This document shows, one piece after another, positions 12,186-24,240 of a stretch of 64,000 bases of DNA (positions within the stretch are counted from its first letter, which is position 1; each line of letters begins with the position of its first letter). Source of the DNA: Sweltsa coloradensis (lineage: Eukaryota > Arthropoda > Insecta > Plecoptera > Chloroperlidae). Made by a program: the position numbers and the translations under genes. Location: contig JAMZAV010003189.1 of NCBI GenBank assembly GCA_024449915.1, positions 62,001 through 126,000 on the forward strand, read 5' to 3'. Below the pieces are notes generated by a model. That model was not told the origin of the DNA, searched no databases, and worked only from the letters and a program-made list of their open reading frames with translations.

Positions 12186-15168
12186 CCTACACATTCCCGC
12201 AAAAAAAAACTGTATGTCTAAATTTGCACTGCAACTTTTAAAAAAATGTAAACGTTATTTTCTTAACTTTAGTGAGTTTTTGCTTTGTTAACTTAGTACA
12301 TGCATCTTATGATTTAAGTGCTTTTTTGTTCACAATATAAAATAATTTACATTGGAATCCTGTATGTACGATGATGTCCCAATTTTTTTACCGATTACTC
12401 GTATGTTCATCGTATAACATCGTATTAATGTGGATTACATGATGTAACACAAAGGCTCAAAAGGGACATGAACCACATCGTTGCCATGTAGCCATTTTAG
12501 TGCATTACCCCAATACAAATGAAGTCTATGTTGTATGCAGAGGAAATGCACGAATTTGCCTTATATTAGATGTTATACATCACAAGCACTGTGGGCTTCA
12601 TCGACATGTTGCCAGTTCTTGTCAATTCCTATAATGTCTTTGTAACAGACTGATGATGTTTCCTGCCGTCGCAAAAGAAATTAATTACAAGTTGCTTAGA
12701 ATGCGTTTCTTGGGTAGGAGAATTACGGTACAACCTAAGCCACATGAGGCCTAGGTGTCTAAACTCACCTTAAGTTAACGCAAACACTACACTGACACAG
12801 AGTTAATATTTTCGATTCGACTCATTTCTGAAAAATATACTTCCTACTAATAGGTGAATGAATGCATGTGTTGACGATTTGGAATGCACCAATGCTCTTT
12901 CCACTTATTCAAGTGACCTTGCGTTTTAGAAGTTTTAAGTATCTCAAATGCCTCCTATCTTGAACCATTGACATATCGGGCTGACGAACTGTAGTGCCAG
13001 TGATGGACCTTTCGTTGGGATCTCGTCGTGTCATAATTTTGTCTCCACTCGTTTTTTTGGCATAAGATACGGTTTCACAACCACAATGTCACCAATTGTT
13101 GACGGTACCAAATAAATTAATATCTATTTCTTCATCGTCGGTTTTATTCTATTACAAAGATATTCTATCTTTGAGAAATGAGTGTATCTTTCCCACGCAA
13201 AATCCTGAGACAAATAAGGTTGAATCTTGCATCGTAAAGTGCAACTTACTTCTAGCCATGCCATTGCATGGTCGCCATAGGTATTAGTTTATGTTGTTCC
13301 TTCTGTACTTTCGGCGACGAAAGAATAAGTAAACATATTCAGGTGGTTTCTCAATTTATTTGACTGGAAACAACCACGCTGAGAGGATTGTTATTCCGGA
13401 TTTGATTTCCATATAATTTGATGTGGTTATTTTGCTTGTGTATGCCATTAGGTTCTATGAAACCACAGAGTCTACGCTCAGTACAGGCTACATTTTGGAA
13501 TCATTTAATACGCTACTGCTCATATCACACGTCAGAACTTTGATTAAACTTTTCATTGGCATTAATTGACACAAAAAAACATACAAGTGCGTTCATCAAA
13601 ATTCGATTACTCATATTTTTTTTAGCTGATTTGCTTTATTACACGGCTCAGAGGCTGAAAGTATTATCAATGTCAAACAGACTTCTCCACAAGAGAAATG
13701 AGGAAACACGACGTTTAATCGAAAGCCAATGTATGGATTTTTGTTATACACACTGTAGGCTTCATAGTCGCCTAGCAGAAGATACAGAAAGTGATTTAAA
13801 AATAATTTCATCCCATTTTGTAATTCGTGAAGGAATGTTCTATCCCAACCAGAAATTGTGTTCATGAGTTGTCAGGTACCTAAATGCTCTGATTTGATTA
13901 TGATCTGTAATATGACGTTTAGGTAAAGTTATTCACTGTTCATGGCGGCTTGGAAACACCCTTAAAAACGCCAAAATCGGGCTTTTTCCGAGTGTACCGG
14001 AGTGCATACAGCGACCTATAGCGGGCACTAGGTTTAATAGGTTTTGTTGAATTAAAAGTTTTCTAGTAGGACAACCTCATTAAACTACTACTTATATTGT
14101 GTAATTTGTGTGAAAATAAACAAATCCAATGAGGCAATGACTATATTTTGAGTATTTATCTAAAATTTCGCGAATATATGAATCCATGACCAAAACTTCA
14201 GTAAGGTTTAATGTGTGGGTTTGATCAAGGTTCATACCAATTTGTAGCTGCGATGCGAACATACGTGAGAAACCTCTATCGGCGAATAATATTATTACAT
14301 AACATGATTGTTGGTGCGCTCTCTTCTTAAAAGTAAGTAAACAGATTTTTGACAAACATGACTCGAAAGTTCATGGCCCTACAGATTGAACAAAAAATAA
14401 AACCTTGTTTTTGCAATGATTGACTTATACCTTATCAAGTATGGTCTATTTACCGGTACTAAATTTTTACATCAATAAGGACACATCAAACTATTATTGT
14501 GCCCAATAGAAAAACGTTTAACAAATTATACTAAAAAATACAACGTTTGCACTTCATTGACCCTCTGGTGAATCACAAAATTAATTTTGGAACAATTAAA
14601 ACTTTTTTATTTAGAAGACATTAAATAAATCTTGATTACATACCATGCTTACTTAGTTTTTGAAAGTACATTTTTTAAATAAATTTTATTACATGTTCAT
14701 TAGGGGATATGATTAGACCCACCCAACATATGGGGATTTTAGGGGTTCTTTATGGGTGATTAAGTGCTTTTTTAAAATCCAAATGATACCAAATTCGCTT
14801 TGTGTTGCAATTTGTCTATAAGTTTGCTCAAATTTGCGGATTAGTCCCGCTGGACTATAGGCCCCCTAAATAGCGGCGAGGTCCGAGAGTAACTATCACA
14901 ACTAGTATTAAAAATTCTCCCACAAGAAGATTTTTTAAGGAATTTTCGATTTTTCTTTTGCCACCTTTTTAAGCTGAGTGTACGCTAACTGTCAGCGAGT
15001 AATCAAACAGCCTTATCTCATCAATGCTATGTTGTTACAGTGGTTAAAGTTAATTGAAAACGCCCTACGTATTCAGGCTAGTCTTTGTGTTTGACTAATT
15101 TTTCAAAAAAACCAGTTTAACAGTTTAGCTCAAATTTGGGTGCTAACCATACTCTCAGACATTTGATT
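12186..15168. other. Unannotated 3-kb stretch
   Basis: Less AT-rich and less repeat-like than its surroundings, particularly 12480-13870. Overlapping frames occur on both strands at 13556-13867 (103 and 84 aa). I recognise no domain, and stops are frequent. It may be an old decayed coding element. From 13,900 on it is AT-rich and featureless. Confidence 0.4.
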
Positions 15169-15436
15169 TGTGAACAAAAATCAATTTTCAAATACATTTT
15201 TATCTTCAAAATACGTTCACCAACTAGGATCCCCTTTTCCCCCTAAAATGTCTACAAATTCGACACATTTGCCCAAAGAAATGGGATATTTAAGGGTTTT
15301 GAAGTTTTTAAGTCACTGTTGGGCAAACATTTGGTTTTCGAATTCAGGCGTGAAATTACCTAAAAGAAAAGTCATGTTGACCGATTTGTCTTCTTCTTCT
15401 TTTTTCTTTTTTTTCTTTCTTTTCTTTTTTTTTCTT

Positions 15437-15437
15437 T

Positions 15438-15490
<53 letters not shown>
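15437..15490. repeat. Poly(T) tract, about 50 bases
   Basis: Nearly uninterrupted T run inside a longer T-rich stretch (15385-15545). Could be the reverse-strand A tail of a retroelement. Lysine/phenylalanine-rich frames over it are not genes. Confidence 0.85.
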
Positions 15491-15767
15491 CCCCATTTTT
15501 TCTTTTTTTTTTCGTTGCCTTTTTTTTTTTTCTTTCTTTACAACTTTTTTTCATTTTTAACACGAAATCGGCGCATTTTCGAACGATTAACATGTAAGGA
15601 TCCCATACCGGCGTGGAAACTAGGCATACCAGGACGGCTTATTCTATATGTAGGAGTGCAAACTTATACAATCAGTTAATTACGAAACAAAAAACACTAA
15701 AACTCTATTTTAATCATTCCAAAGCAGCTATGGCAGTCTTTAGTCTAAGAGCTTGGCAAATTGACCA

Positions 15768-16190
15768 CGAACACACGCACTCTCACTACACACGCACACG
15801 CAAACACAAACACAAACACAAACACAATCACTAAACAAAACACAAAACACAGGACCCAGACACAGACACAGGCACACAGACACAGGACACAGACAAGACA
15901 CAGACACAGGACACAGGACACAGGACACAGGACACAGACACGACAGACACAGGAACAACACAGACACAGACACAGACACAGGACACCAAGACACAATGAC
16001 ACAGACACAGACACAGACACAGACACAGACACCTACACATACACATACACATTACACATACACATAAACATACACTACAAATTACACTACACCATACACA
16101 TACACAACACATACACAGTACACATACACATTACACATAACACATACACATACACTACACATAACACAAACACAAACACAAACACACCCA
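15768..16190. repeat. CA-rich minisatellite (ACACAG / ACACAT / ACAAAC hexamers)
   Basis: Blocks of CAAACA, then CACAGA/CAGGACA, then CATACA, then CAAACA again. The block order looks like local expansion of related hexamers. It opens long frames in nearly every phase on both strands; none is a gene. Confidence 0.92.
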
Positions 16191-16334
16191 AGCTCATACA
16201 TTCACTCTCAAACACAACCCTATTCATAGAACTGGAAATATGTAAGTTATCAAACACTGCTCACCTTTTTCATCAGCTGTATACAATCACTCATCACTCA
16301 TATCATTCATTGAATAAATTTAAGAACCTAGATT

Positions 16335-16489
16335 AAGAATTAGCTGATAAGAGAATGGTTAGGGGGCACATCACATGTGTATATGGGGCTTTTGCTCTGA
16401 CGCTCACTTACCATCATGTGTTTCTGACTGGATAATATTGTATCACATTTTATGTATTCTAGTTTTCCGTCTTAACATGATGAAAATAA

Positions 16490-16522
<33 letters not shown>
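16335..16522 (+). mobile_element. Probable LINE 3' tail ending in (TAA)n
   Basis: TTAACATGATGAAAATAAAA leads straight into about 12 TAA units (16486-16522). Trinucleotide TAA tails are typical of some insect non-LTR elements. No coding part is attached; only the tail supports the call. Confidence 0.4.
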
Positions 16523-16523
<1 letters not shown>

Positions 16524-16599
16524 GTAATTAGTATATGTGTAGATCATAAAAATGTTACATTCACATGATTATGCACTTCATGATCAGCAGGGTTTTTAA

Positions 16600-16810
16600 G
16601 ACCTTAGTAATTTTATTTATGAAACGTTCTATCCTATTCAGTTAATAAAATGATTTGGCAAAGTAGGACAAAACTAAATAAATCAAATTACGCAGAGACA
16701 GGACAAAAACATTGACTGCAGGGAAAGTAAATATTTACAAATTCTAATATCACAACATAATGTATTGAAAAACACAATATTTGGTAACAAATAAAACAGG
16801 ATATTATATT
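16600..16810 (-). mobile_element. LINE-a 3' tail (minus strand)
   Basis: Matches 45335-45545: TTTTATTTATGAAACGTTCT, CTATCCTATTCAGTTA, ACTAAATAAATCAAATTACG and GGATATTA. 5'-truncated copy. Confidence 0.6.
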
Positions 16811-17140
16811 GCAATTAATTAAAGAATAAACATAAATAAATGGGGAAAATCATCAAAATAAAATCGAACAGAAAAGAAAATTATTTATTTAGATTTATTT
16901 ATAATTTATTTACTATTAAAAGGTCATCTTTGTCGCTTAATTGATGTGTGTTCACAAAAAATCTGCATAATCAGCGTAAGTAGTAGCTGATCCCGGACTA
17001 GGACCCTGAACATCCAGCTTTACGTACCGTTCTGTGCCGATCAGTTGCGTCTTTAAGAGGGAGAGACTCTGAAATACTTCGGACATATGCGTTCAAAAAC
17101 TTTTACAAGGATTCAATTATCAAACTTGACATCTAGGGAA
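16811..17140. other. No recognised feature
   Basis: AT-rich with TTTATT words up to 16920, then moderate GC. No frame or repeat match seen within the window. Confidence 0.4.
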
Positions 17141-17500
17141 TAGGTCACATTTGGCAGTTAGCAAAATAGCTTTTCGCTCGGCCAAAAAGATCAGCGTATA
17201 TGTTATTTGCAAAGTTGTCAATAAAGCATACAATGGACAGCCCTACGGTCATTAGATTTTACAAAGTTGTCCAATCACCCAGAAAAAAAAATTGCCCACC
17301 TACATATAATTTGAAAATTTTAACAAATGAAATTCGTGAAACAACTATTTTTTTTTTTATAAATGTTTCAAACACATAGATCGAGAGCCTATATTTACTA
17401 CTTTCGTGATATATGTTCAAAATTTCACACACCTGTGTGTCAGTCGGCCGAGACCGAACAAAACGCATGTATACTTCTAAAGTGCGACGCACATTGTTTG
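17141..17500 (+). repeat. C-family repeat, copy 1
   Basis: Shares TTGGCAGTTAGCAAAATAGC, GCTCGGCCAAAAAG, AAAATTTTAACAAATGAAAT, ATATGTTCAAAATTTC and CAGTCGGCCGAG with 47690-48050 (plus) and with 51230-51600 (minus). No clear terminal inverted repeat; class unknown. Confidence 0.65.
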
Positions 17501-17654
17501 TTCAAGCTAGAGCAATGTTCGAAAATAGACGTCCCGACGGGGAGAAACCCATGTCTTGTGTTGGTGTTTCAGGACAATTGTCTGAAGAATTATATACTGT
17601 TTGAAAGAAAAGGGTAAATTGTGTGAGGCGGGTATCCTTATTAAACCTTATAGA

Positions 17655-17887
17655 CAATTTGTACTTTTAGATTTATTTCCCGGTTTTAATACGAATTTTC
17701 GTGATCATTTTTGGGGGGGGGGGGCCAATTCTGACCAAAACGGTGGTGTGCTACAAACGTTCATATTTTACATTGACATAAAAGAATTATGGTAAATGTA
17801 GTGCCTTTTGAAAGAAAAAGTGAATGATTAATTAAAAAAAGGCATATCTATCAACGCGACTGGAAAAAGCGGTGGCGAAGCGGCCTA
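17655..17887 (-). mobile_element. HLE-B fragment (5' part, minus strand)
   Basis: Matches the right half of 31564-32253: CGGTTTTTAATACGAATTTTC-like text, CATTGACATAAA, GTAGTGCCTTTTGAAAGAAA, ending CTGGAAAAAGC...CGAAGCGGCCTA. Truncated at its 3' end. Confidence 0.6.
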
Positions 17888-19389
17888 TTTTAACTGTTTT
17901 GTACCCACCCGTATATACATCTATAGTGGTCGGTCCCAACGAAAGAATGCTGATGGCTCGAAATTGTTTTTCCCAACATAACAAGCTTTGTCAACTCTAT
18001 TCACGCTAGCTCAGCGTGAATCTTGAGCCACCGGAGGAACTCTGTGATCTAGCACGGTAGATTTTGCTGCGTTGGTACAAGATATTTATCTTTTTTATAC
18101 ACAAAAATGGCAAACAATTCCTGTTACCGCACATTCCTTCTACTCCCACCAATACACCATCCTGCCTCTTTCGTGGAGCAAGCATAGTACAATCTTCTTT
18201 CGATTGCCTTTAGACTCTCCTATCGATCTCGTAGTAGTCATTTAGTGTAGCGTGTGTCTATTGAAGCTACCGAGTTCTCCGTTTACGAGAGTGGGGTTGG
18301 GGTGTTGGAGGGAGGTGGGGGGGCTGCCTTGATCCCGGAACTATGACGACCTCAGTCCCTAATGAGAGAGGATAGTAGTAGGCTGGTTATATACACACGG
18401 GTCATAAACAAAGTACGAGAAACAGATGTGAGTGTTGTGGACAAATTATTAAAGGCGATGTGAGATAACGTGGAAACAGCGTTTCGGGCAGCGCGCCGTA
18501 GGAAGGGGGGGAGAATGGGGAGAGTTTCCCCACTTTTTACCGTGACCCCCCCCCACTTCAGGAATCTTAGAAATTCGTCGCCGTTAATACGCACGGAAAC
18601 AAATTCACTGAAGAACGAATTTTCAATTTTGAATTTCCCACTGTGATTCTTTTTTTTGTAAATAAGAAAAAGTACATTATAATTGGCATAGGTATCGTCG
18701 GGATGTGTGACACGGTTATTGCAGTCCCGATACTGGGGTTACTGGGGTGTGTTTAACGAAGACTTGTTGTGGCTGGTTAGTAAAGTTATGACTTGACCAC
18801 TGACAGTGGAAGTGTATATGGTGATGTATATCCCCTCAGAACAATGAAGAAAAGACCTTCAGCTCTTGTTGAATGGCCTCAAAAGCCCTGCATGGTCTAT
18901 CTCTTAACTATTCCAACTTTATTTTTAGTTTTATAGTTTTTTACTGTACAAAAAATACATTAATTGGTATGCATTCAACACACGAATTTTTTTTTTTCCC
19001 CCAAAAACGCACCAAAACACACTATAAAAACCTAACTTTCAAAATTTTCGCCTGCGGCGCTGTTGTTGGGGGGCTTCGCCCCCCAAACCCCACCGTGCTT
19101 AACCAGCAGATCGTTGTTCCCCCCACTTCGAAAAGGAGTATCTACGCGCCAGTTTCGGCTAGCCTTATAGATGGTGTATCAGACAAACAAAGTTTGGAAA
19201 ACGCCACTAATTTATTTCTGTTTCTATTCTTACTGTTGTAAGATGATTCCAAATTCAGTGGTTAGGTTTCATGTTCTTATGACAGTTTAAAAAAAGTGCA
19301 AATAAAACTTTTAAACAAAGTTTGAAGATTTTTTTTTTTTTTTTTGTTTAATAAAGGGAGTTCAGCTTTAAAATGCTTGGTTTAAATTA
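17888..19389. other. Unannotated DNA with a GC hairpin
   Basis: Mixed composition. Small perfect palindromes occur, such as TCACGCTAGCTCAGCGTGA near 18003-18020. G and C runs near 18300-18560. A GC-rich hairpin is listed separately. No gene recognised. Confidence 0.4.
19066..19085. other. Strong GC hairpin GGGGGGC-TTC-GCCCCCC
   Basis: A perfect 7-bp GC stem with a TTC loop, preceded by CGCCTGCGGCGC, another short GC palindrome, inside AT-rich DNA. Might mark the 3' end of an unrecognised element. Not a bacterial terminator in this context. Confidence 0.6.
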
Positions 19390-20042
19390 ACAAGGAAGCT
19401 TCGCAAACGCTTTTTCAGGCGCGTTGTTGGATGAGCGTAATTTTTAAAAAATCGGAAAAAAGCGTAAAATAGAGTTTCCCGAGAAATAATTTTCGGCATA
19501 CGCTCAAAGTTTCACCCGAATATATTAATTTCAATAAAATTCAGGATCTGTGAAAAAATCCTTTACAATTGGATAAAGCATGTAGGGGTTATAAGCCGAA
19601 AAAAATAAAAAATCGAAAAAAAAATCGTTAAAATTGCGATTTTCACGAGAAATATTTTTTCGATATCGCTCAAATTCACACGAATTATCCAATCATCAAA
19701 TTAAGGTTCGTGTGAAAAAATCATTACAATCGAACAAGCATGTAGTCGTTATAAGTCTCGAAGAAAAGAAATTCTTTAAAATGCGAAAAAATCGTAATAT
19801 TCGATTTCATGAGAAAAATTTTTCAGATTGCGCTCACACAAAACGTTGGCAGTTCTAAGTTAAGAGATTGTAAAGGCCTTTATAAAATTTTATGGCAATT
19901 CGGAATAACGGTTTAGCGGAAATCGTGTTAAACAGACAGACAAAAATACAAAAAAAGAAAGAAAGAAAAAACAAACAAACATTCCGGATTTCTTTCTCCA
20001 GTGTATAGTTAATCCTTTGCTTCGCTCGTACGCTCATCCAAA
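19390..20042 (+). mobile_element. HLE-family element, copy 5
   Basis: Starts CAAGGAAGCTTCGCAAACGC, then GTTGTTGGATGAGCGTAA. Internal repeats with CGAAAAAAAATCG, ACGAGAAATATT and AAGGTTCGTGTGAAAAAATC; 3' part CATTCCGGATTTCTTTCTCC; ends CGTACGCTCATCCAA. Confidence 0.85.
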
Positions 20043-20111
20043 AGGAAACAAATTACAAATTACAAATAATATGTTTTACACGTATCTAGGTGATTGCAAG
20101 AGTAGTTAGTT

Positions 20112-20520
20112 AGGTGTGGCTGCGTTAGGTCGTGTGGGTTAGGCGGTATTATGCTTCCAAATGCAGAAGTCCAGGGTTCGATTCCCGAAAAGTCAGAAGT
20201 TTTTAACTTCCGATTGGAATTCAGTCAGTCTGTTGGAGTTTGTAAACGGTGATTTGGAGCCGTCCTAGCAAAACGAAGCAACACAAATAAATTACATCAG
20301 TGATGTTCTGAATCGGCTGTTGATCCTCTGGCGTTGATCCGCGGGTGTTATGTACTGTTCATACCACAGATTGTTATATTTCCATTAACAATATGGATCT
20401 TTGTGTTTGGTTAATTGCTCACTCGTCGATGCGTCGCGGGCATACAGATTTTGCTTTGGTCGCTTTGATTTACCTCTGTCCCCCACTGAAAAATCAGTTA
20501 TATAACTGAGTGGGTAGACT
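20112..20520 (+). mobile_element. SINE1, full-length tRNA-derived SINE
   Basis: A tRNA-like head carries a B box CAGGGTTCGATTCCCGAA at about 20171-20188 and an anticodon-stem-like TGCTTCCAAATGCA. The body has GGAGTTTGTAAACGGTGA and GATGTTCTGAATCGGC. The 3' end reads CACTGAAAAATCAGTTATAT...AGTGGGTAGACTTAATT. The A box is degraded. Same family as 24700-25113 and 45004-45335. Confidence 0.82.
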
Positions 20521-20783
20521 TAATTAATACAATTATTCATTTTAGTGATTTATTTATTTAAAAAGTTGCAATGAATTTATGTAGTTTATTGCAGGAATCG
20601 TGGTTGCAAAATCCGTTGTTGTAAAAAACAAGGAAGTATATTAATTTTGCTCTAGAATATTACTGCGTAAACATTTTAATTCTAGTCAAATTCCATTTTA
20701 AAAAAAAAAACACCGTACGATTCGGTGAGTCCAGTGGGTTACATATGTAAAAAAAAAAAAAAAAAAAGTGGTGTAACTAAAAA
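20521..20783. other. AT-rich spacer with A-runs
   Basis: Poly(A) runs near 20700-20712 and 20747-20767; nothing else seen. Confidence 0.4.
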
Positions 20784-21536
20784 CTAGGAAAACGCTTAAG
20801 TCCCGCCGCGTTGTTGGATGAGCGTAATTGCGTTGCATTGAGCTGCCATGTGTTATGCGGATTTTCCGTGAAAAAATTATTACTAGGTCAAAGAGTTTTT
20901 TAAATTAAATAAAATTAATTAAAAATTACTGTATTTTTTTATAATTCTAATTAAAAAAAAAAAAAAAAAACGTTAAAATTGCGAGTTCATAAGAAATAAT
21001 TATTCGAGTTGCGCTCTCCAACTTTTACACGAATATATATATATATTAAATATATATATATATAAATATATTATATATATATATATAGTCAATGAATTGT
21101 TTTAAAACAGAAAAAAATCTGTAAAATTTCGATTTTCATGAGAAATAATTTTTCGGATTGCGCTCAAATTCACAAGAATATCTTAGTCATGAAATTAAGG
21201 TTCTTTTCAAAAATATTAAAATTGGATTAAGCATTGTAGGTGTTATAAGGCGAAGAAAGTTTTAAAAAATCGAAAAAAAAATCGTAAAAGTTGCGATTTT
21301 CATGAGAATTTTTTTTCACGATTGCGCTCAAAACACGTGGCGTTCTAGTTCAAAGGATTCGAAGGCCTCTATAAAATTTCATTCACAATTGGAGTATCGG
21401 TTTAGCCGGAATGAGTTAACAACACACAAATAATGCAAACAGAAAAAAAGACAAGAACAAGAAAGAAAAAACTTCCGGATTTTTTCTCCAGGTAGTGAAA
21501 TGGAAATCCTCGCTACGCTCGCTACGCTCATCCAAT
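20784..21536 (+). mobile_element. HLE-family element, copy 6
   Basis: Starts CTAGGAAAACGCTTAAGTCC, then GTTGTTGGATGAGCG and ATTGAGCTGCCATGTGTTAT. An (AT)n tract (21034-21088) replaces part of one internal unit. Ends GCTACGCTCATCCAA. Confidence 0.86.
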
Positions 21537-21599
21537 GAGGTAATAGCATGATTAAATACAACGATTTCGGGTGTTTTTTTTTTTCAGCTTGTTTAAAAT

Positions 21600-21792
21600 A
21601 AATAGTGTTTCCAGTTCTATAATGTCCAAGACACGTGATTTTCATTTAGAAAATTTATTTTTGTTCAGGGAGTTTATGCGCGTCAACCGTAGGTTCGCAA
21701 GCACAACTCAGCTGAAGGGATATTGGGAGGAAGTGGCCCAAATGCTGGTAGAACTAAGCCACAGTAGGGCAAGGTTTCAGATTAATATTTAG
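21600..21792 (+). CDS. Weak candidate coding fragment
   Basis: Within a 73-residue frame, the stretch after the internal methionine at about 21622 reads MSKTRDFHLENLFLF then QLKGYWEEVAQMLVEL. The composition looks coding-like and YWEEVAQML recalls helical DNA-binding segments of transposon proteins, but I cannot name a family. No splice sites are clear. It could be a relic exon or chance. Confidence 0.2.
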
Positions 21793-21857
21793 ATTTATTT
21801 TTTGTTATTATAAGAGACCTACATGACAGGATTTATCACATTTGTTTATTTCTTGAT

Positions 21858-21955
21858 TTGGCTAGTCGGGAAAACTCCCGTAGGTGTAAACTGATTATTA
21901 TTGCTCGCCTGGAATGCGGGAGACCCGTGGTTCGAATCCCGTTGGGGCGACTTTT
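21858..21955 (+). mobile_element. SINE2-type tRNA-like fragment
   Basis: TTGGCTAGTCGGGAAAACTC followed by GGAATGCGGGAGACCCGTGG and a clear B box GGTTCGAATCCCG. Related to the SINE2 at 40260-40480. The A-box half is missing. Confidence 0.55.
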
Positions 21956-22094
21956 TTAATTTCTGAAGTTGTAGTAAAGAATAATTTGGTTTAGTCCCAT
22001 TAAAGTTGAGTTAGAGATAAAAGACAAGTAAATATATAATGTTTACAGTCGGTTAAAAAATTTAATAGTATATAAGTCTATTCAATGCAGTACA

Positions 22095-22909
22095 ACTAGG
22101 AAAACGTAAAGTCCCGCCGCGTGATGGATGAGCTTTTAAAGGTTTTTAGTTTCGTGGGATATCTTTACTTTTTGCAAGTGCTTGGTTTTGCCGCCTACGC
22201 ATTGAAGGTGAATGTTGTCAAGTTTCTTTTGTTTCTTGTCAATGGTATTATTTACCGTAAAAAAATTGTATTAAAAGCTTTATTTCTATGGATTCTGGCT
22301 AAATTTTTCACTTTTTCTTTCACCTTCAAAAGGTACTACATAACCATAACCTTAATGGTCCATGTATAATATGAACGTTGTAGCCCCACCCGTTTAGGTC
22401 AGAATGGCTCAAAGTGCACGAAAATATCGCACAAAAAGTCAAAAAAAACGTATATTAAAAGCTTTATTTCTCTCGATTCTGGTAACTTTTTCAACTTTTT
22501 CTTTCAGAAAGCAATAACACACCAATTTACATTAATGTCCATTTGAATAGAACGATTGTAGCCTAACCGTTTGGTCAGAAATTGGCCCATAACTAGGTCA
22601 CGAAAAGTATCGGCGAAAAAAATCGATAAAAAATCGTAAAAGCTACGATATTCATGAGAAATATTTCTCGATTGTACCCAAAAAACGTGGCAAGTCTAAG
22701 TTCAGAGAAAAACGAAGGTCGTGTCAAATTTTCTCATCAAGATCTCATATGCCGTTTGGCACGGTAGAGAGCGAACAAACCGACGGAAAAAACAAACAAA
22801 AAAAAAAAAAAAAAAAAAAAAAAACACCCGAGCTAAATTGTGGGGGGTCAGTGAAATTGAAGTCATTCGCTTCACTCGCTTCCCCCCCCGCTCGCTACGC
22901 TCATACAAT
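22095..22909 (+). mobile_element. HLE-B subfamily element, copy 1
   Basis: Starts CTAGGAAAACGTAAAGTCCC, GTGATGGATGAGC. Internal words differ from the main family: GCTTTATTTCTATGGATTCT and AATATGAACGTTGTAGCCCC. The 3' part reads CACCCGAGCTAAATTGTG and GGGGTCAGTGAAATTGAAGT. Ends CTACGCTCATACAA. The internal unit (22256/22452) is repeated about every 196 bp. Confidence 0.8.
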
Positions 22910-22959
22910 AAGAAGCCTACAATCTTTCAAGAGAATTTTTGAGAGGGCAACTTCAAATT

Positions 22960-23065
22960 TTTTATTATGAACTTGGTGAATGGTGCGGTCATCATTGTCT
23001 TTGTCATCGTTCGCGGTGTCATATTCGTTGTCGTCGTCAGGATAGGTCTTCAAGAGAAGGGGGCA
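22960..23065 (+). repeat. G-family repeat fragment
   Basis: TTGTCATCGTTCGCGGTGTC and GTTGTCGTCGTCAGG match the central GTCGTC-rich block of 41936-42290. Confidence 0.5.
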
Positions 23066-23127
23066 ATGTACCGAAGAGATTGCCAAAGAACTCGACTAGT
23101 TTAACCGTTTGAGTATGGAATCAATGG

Positions 23128-23245
23128 TTTAACGAGTGAGCGCAGCGAGCGAAGTGGTACAACGCCATTTTTTCGGCTTCTTTCCTGTGATTCGTGGGTC
23201 TGTCTGTCTATCGGAGTGTACATAAAAAAAAAAGCCGAATCGCCT
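23128..23245 (-). mobile_element. HLE-like 3' terminus (minus strand), diverged
   Basis: ACGAGTGAGCGCAGCGAGCG, a T-run, GTCTGTCTGTC and an A-run: the inverse of a typical HLE 3' end but with different inner text. Either another subfamily or a fragment. Confidence 0.4.
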
Positions 23246-23429
23246 GAACAGATTTGCGATGAAATTTGTAAACAGACATCCGGTACGAGGGTTTATGAGT
23301 ACTAACAAAATCAGCTGGATCCATTGCGATTTAAACATTACAGAAATAATAAATGGAAAATAGGCTGTTAATGTGTAGAAATTATTTTAGCGAAATGTTT
23401 TGTTTTAAAAAAATTTTTTTGCGTGTTAT

Positions 23430-24240
23430 TTGCCTGCTGTGAAATGCCCCGCGTGCCCATGGTTTATCGGAACCTTGCACTCTCAAGGTACCCCAAATTC
23501 CGCTCGGAGATTGAGTAAACCTAGCAATTTTTACAATGTATTTTGTACTGGCTATGGTTTGCCATATAGTACATATGATAGAATATACAGCGTTAGATGC
23601 ATTCAAAACTGTTTAATAATTTTTAATACAATCTAGAAATTAAAATCTTTCCCGGCCAGGGATTGAACCCACGTCTTCCAATATCGGCTATAAGGGCACC
23701 CTACCCAACTAGACTAGGAAAAACGCCAAAGTCGTTGTTAGACGATGGATGAGCGAGCATGTGTTAGTTCCCCGGAAATTGTCGCATTTAAGTTTGATAA
23801 TATATTGTATAAAAAACAAGGGTTGTTAGTTTAGTTAGTGTAAGGGCGCGTAACTGTTAAGGCCTAATGGGGCCACTCTGTCTAGATTTGGCTAAGGAGG
23901 GCCTAAGGTAGGGGGGGAAAAGGCAGTTCCCGATACTAACAACACATGAACCGATCATCTCGTCTAACAACGACTTTGGCATTTTCCTAGTCTAGTTGGC
24001 TAAGGCGCCGATTATACCAGAAATGTGGAAGAAATGAGAGTTCATACCCCTGGTCGGGAAAGATTATTTAATTTATGGATTCTATTTAAAAAAGTATAGA
24101 AAATGTTTTGAAATGCACACAATACTATGGAAAACATAGCCAGTACGAAATACGTGTACAGATTGCAAGGTTTACTTAAGCTCCCAGCGGAATTTAGGGA
24201 AACCTTGGAAGTGCAAGATTCAAAACACCTTGGTCACTGC
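23430..24240. mobile_element. Large palindrome: SINE-derived arms around a MITE
   Basis: The left arm (23430-23714) and right arm (23990-24240) are inverted copies. Paired words include GGCTATGGTTTGCCAT / ATGGAAAACATAGCC, GCATTCAAAAC / GTTTTGAAATGC, and the tRNA-like heads CCCAACTAGAC / GTCTAGTTGGC. The centre (23715-23989) has its own inverted ends TAGGAAAAACGCCAAAGTCG / CGACTTTGGCATTTTCCTA. Arms are diverged by point changes and indels, so it is not recent. Confidence 0.75.
23715..23989. mobile_element. MITE with TAGGAAAACGCCAAAGTCGTT ends
   Basis: Inverted ends of about 30 bp (GTCGTTGTTAGACGA / TCGTCTAACAACGAC), same family as 27880-28082, and related to fragments at 24505-24600 and 62834. 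Includes a G-family piece (23842-23925). No coding sequence. Confidence 0.72.

Noticed and set aside
15170..15679. 169-residue plus-strand frame and opposing lysine-rich frame
   Set aside because: Both run through the poly(T) tract; the residue runs are a direct reading of a homopolymer.
15740..16336. Long Thr/His-rich and Cys/Val-rich frames on both strands
   Set aside because: All are readings of CACAGA/CACATA repeats in different phases; overlapping frames on both strands show repeat composition, not genes.
19066..19085. Rho-independent terminator
   Set aside because: Hairpin without a bacterial setting; kept only as a structural feature.
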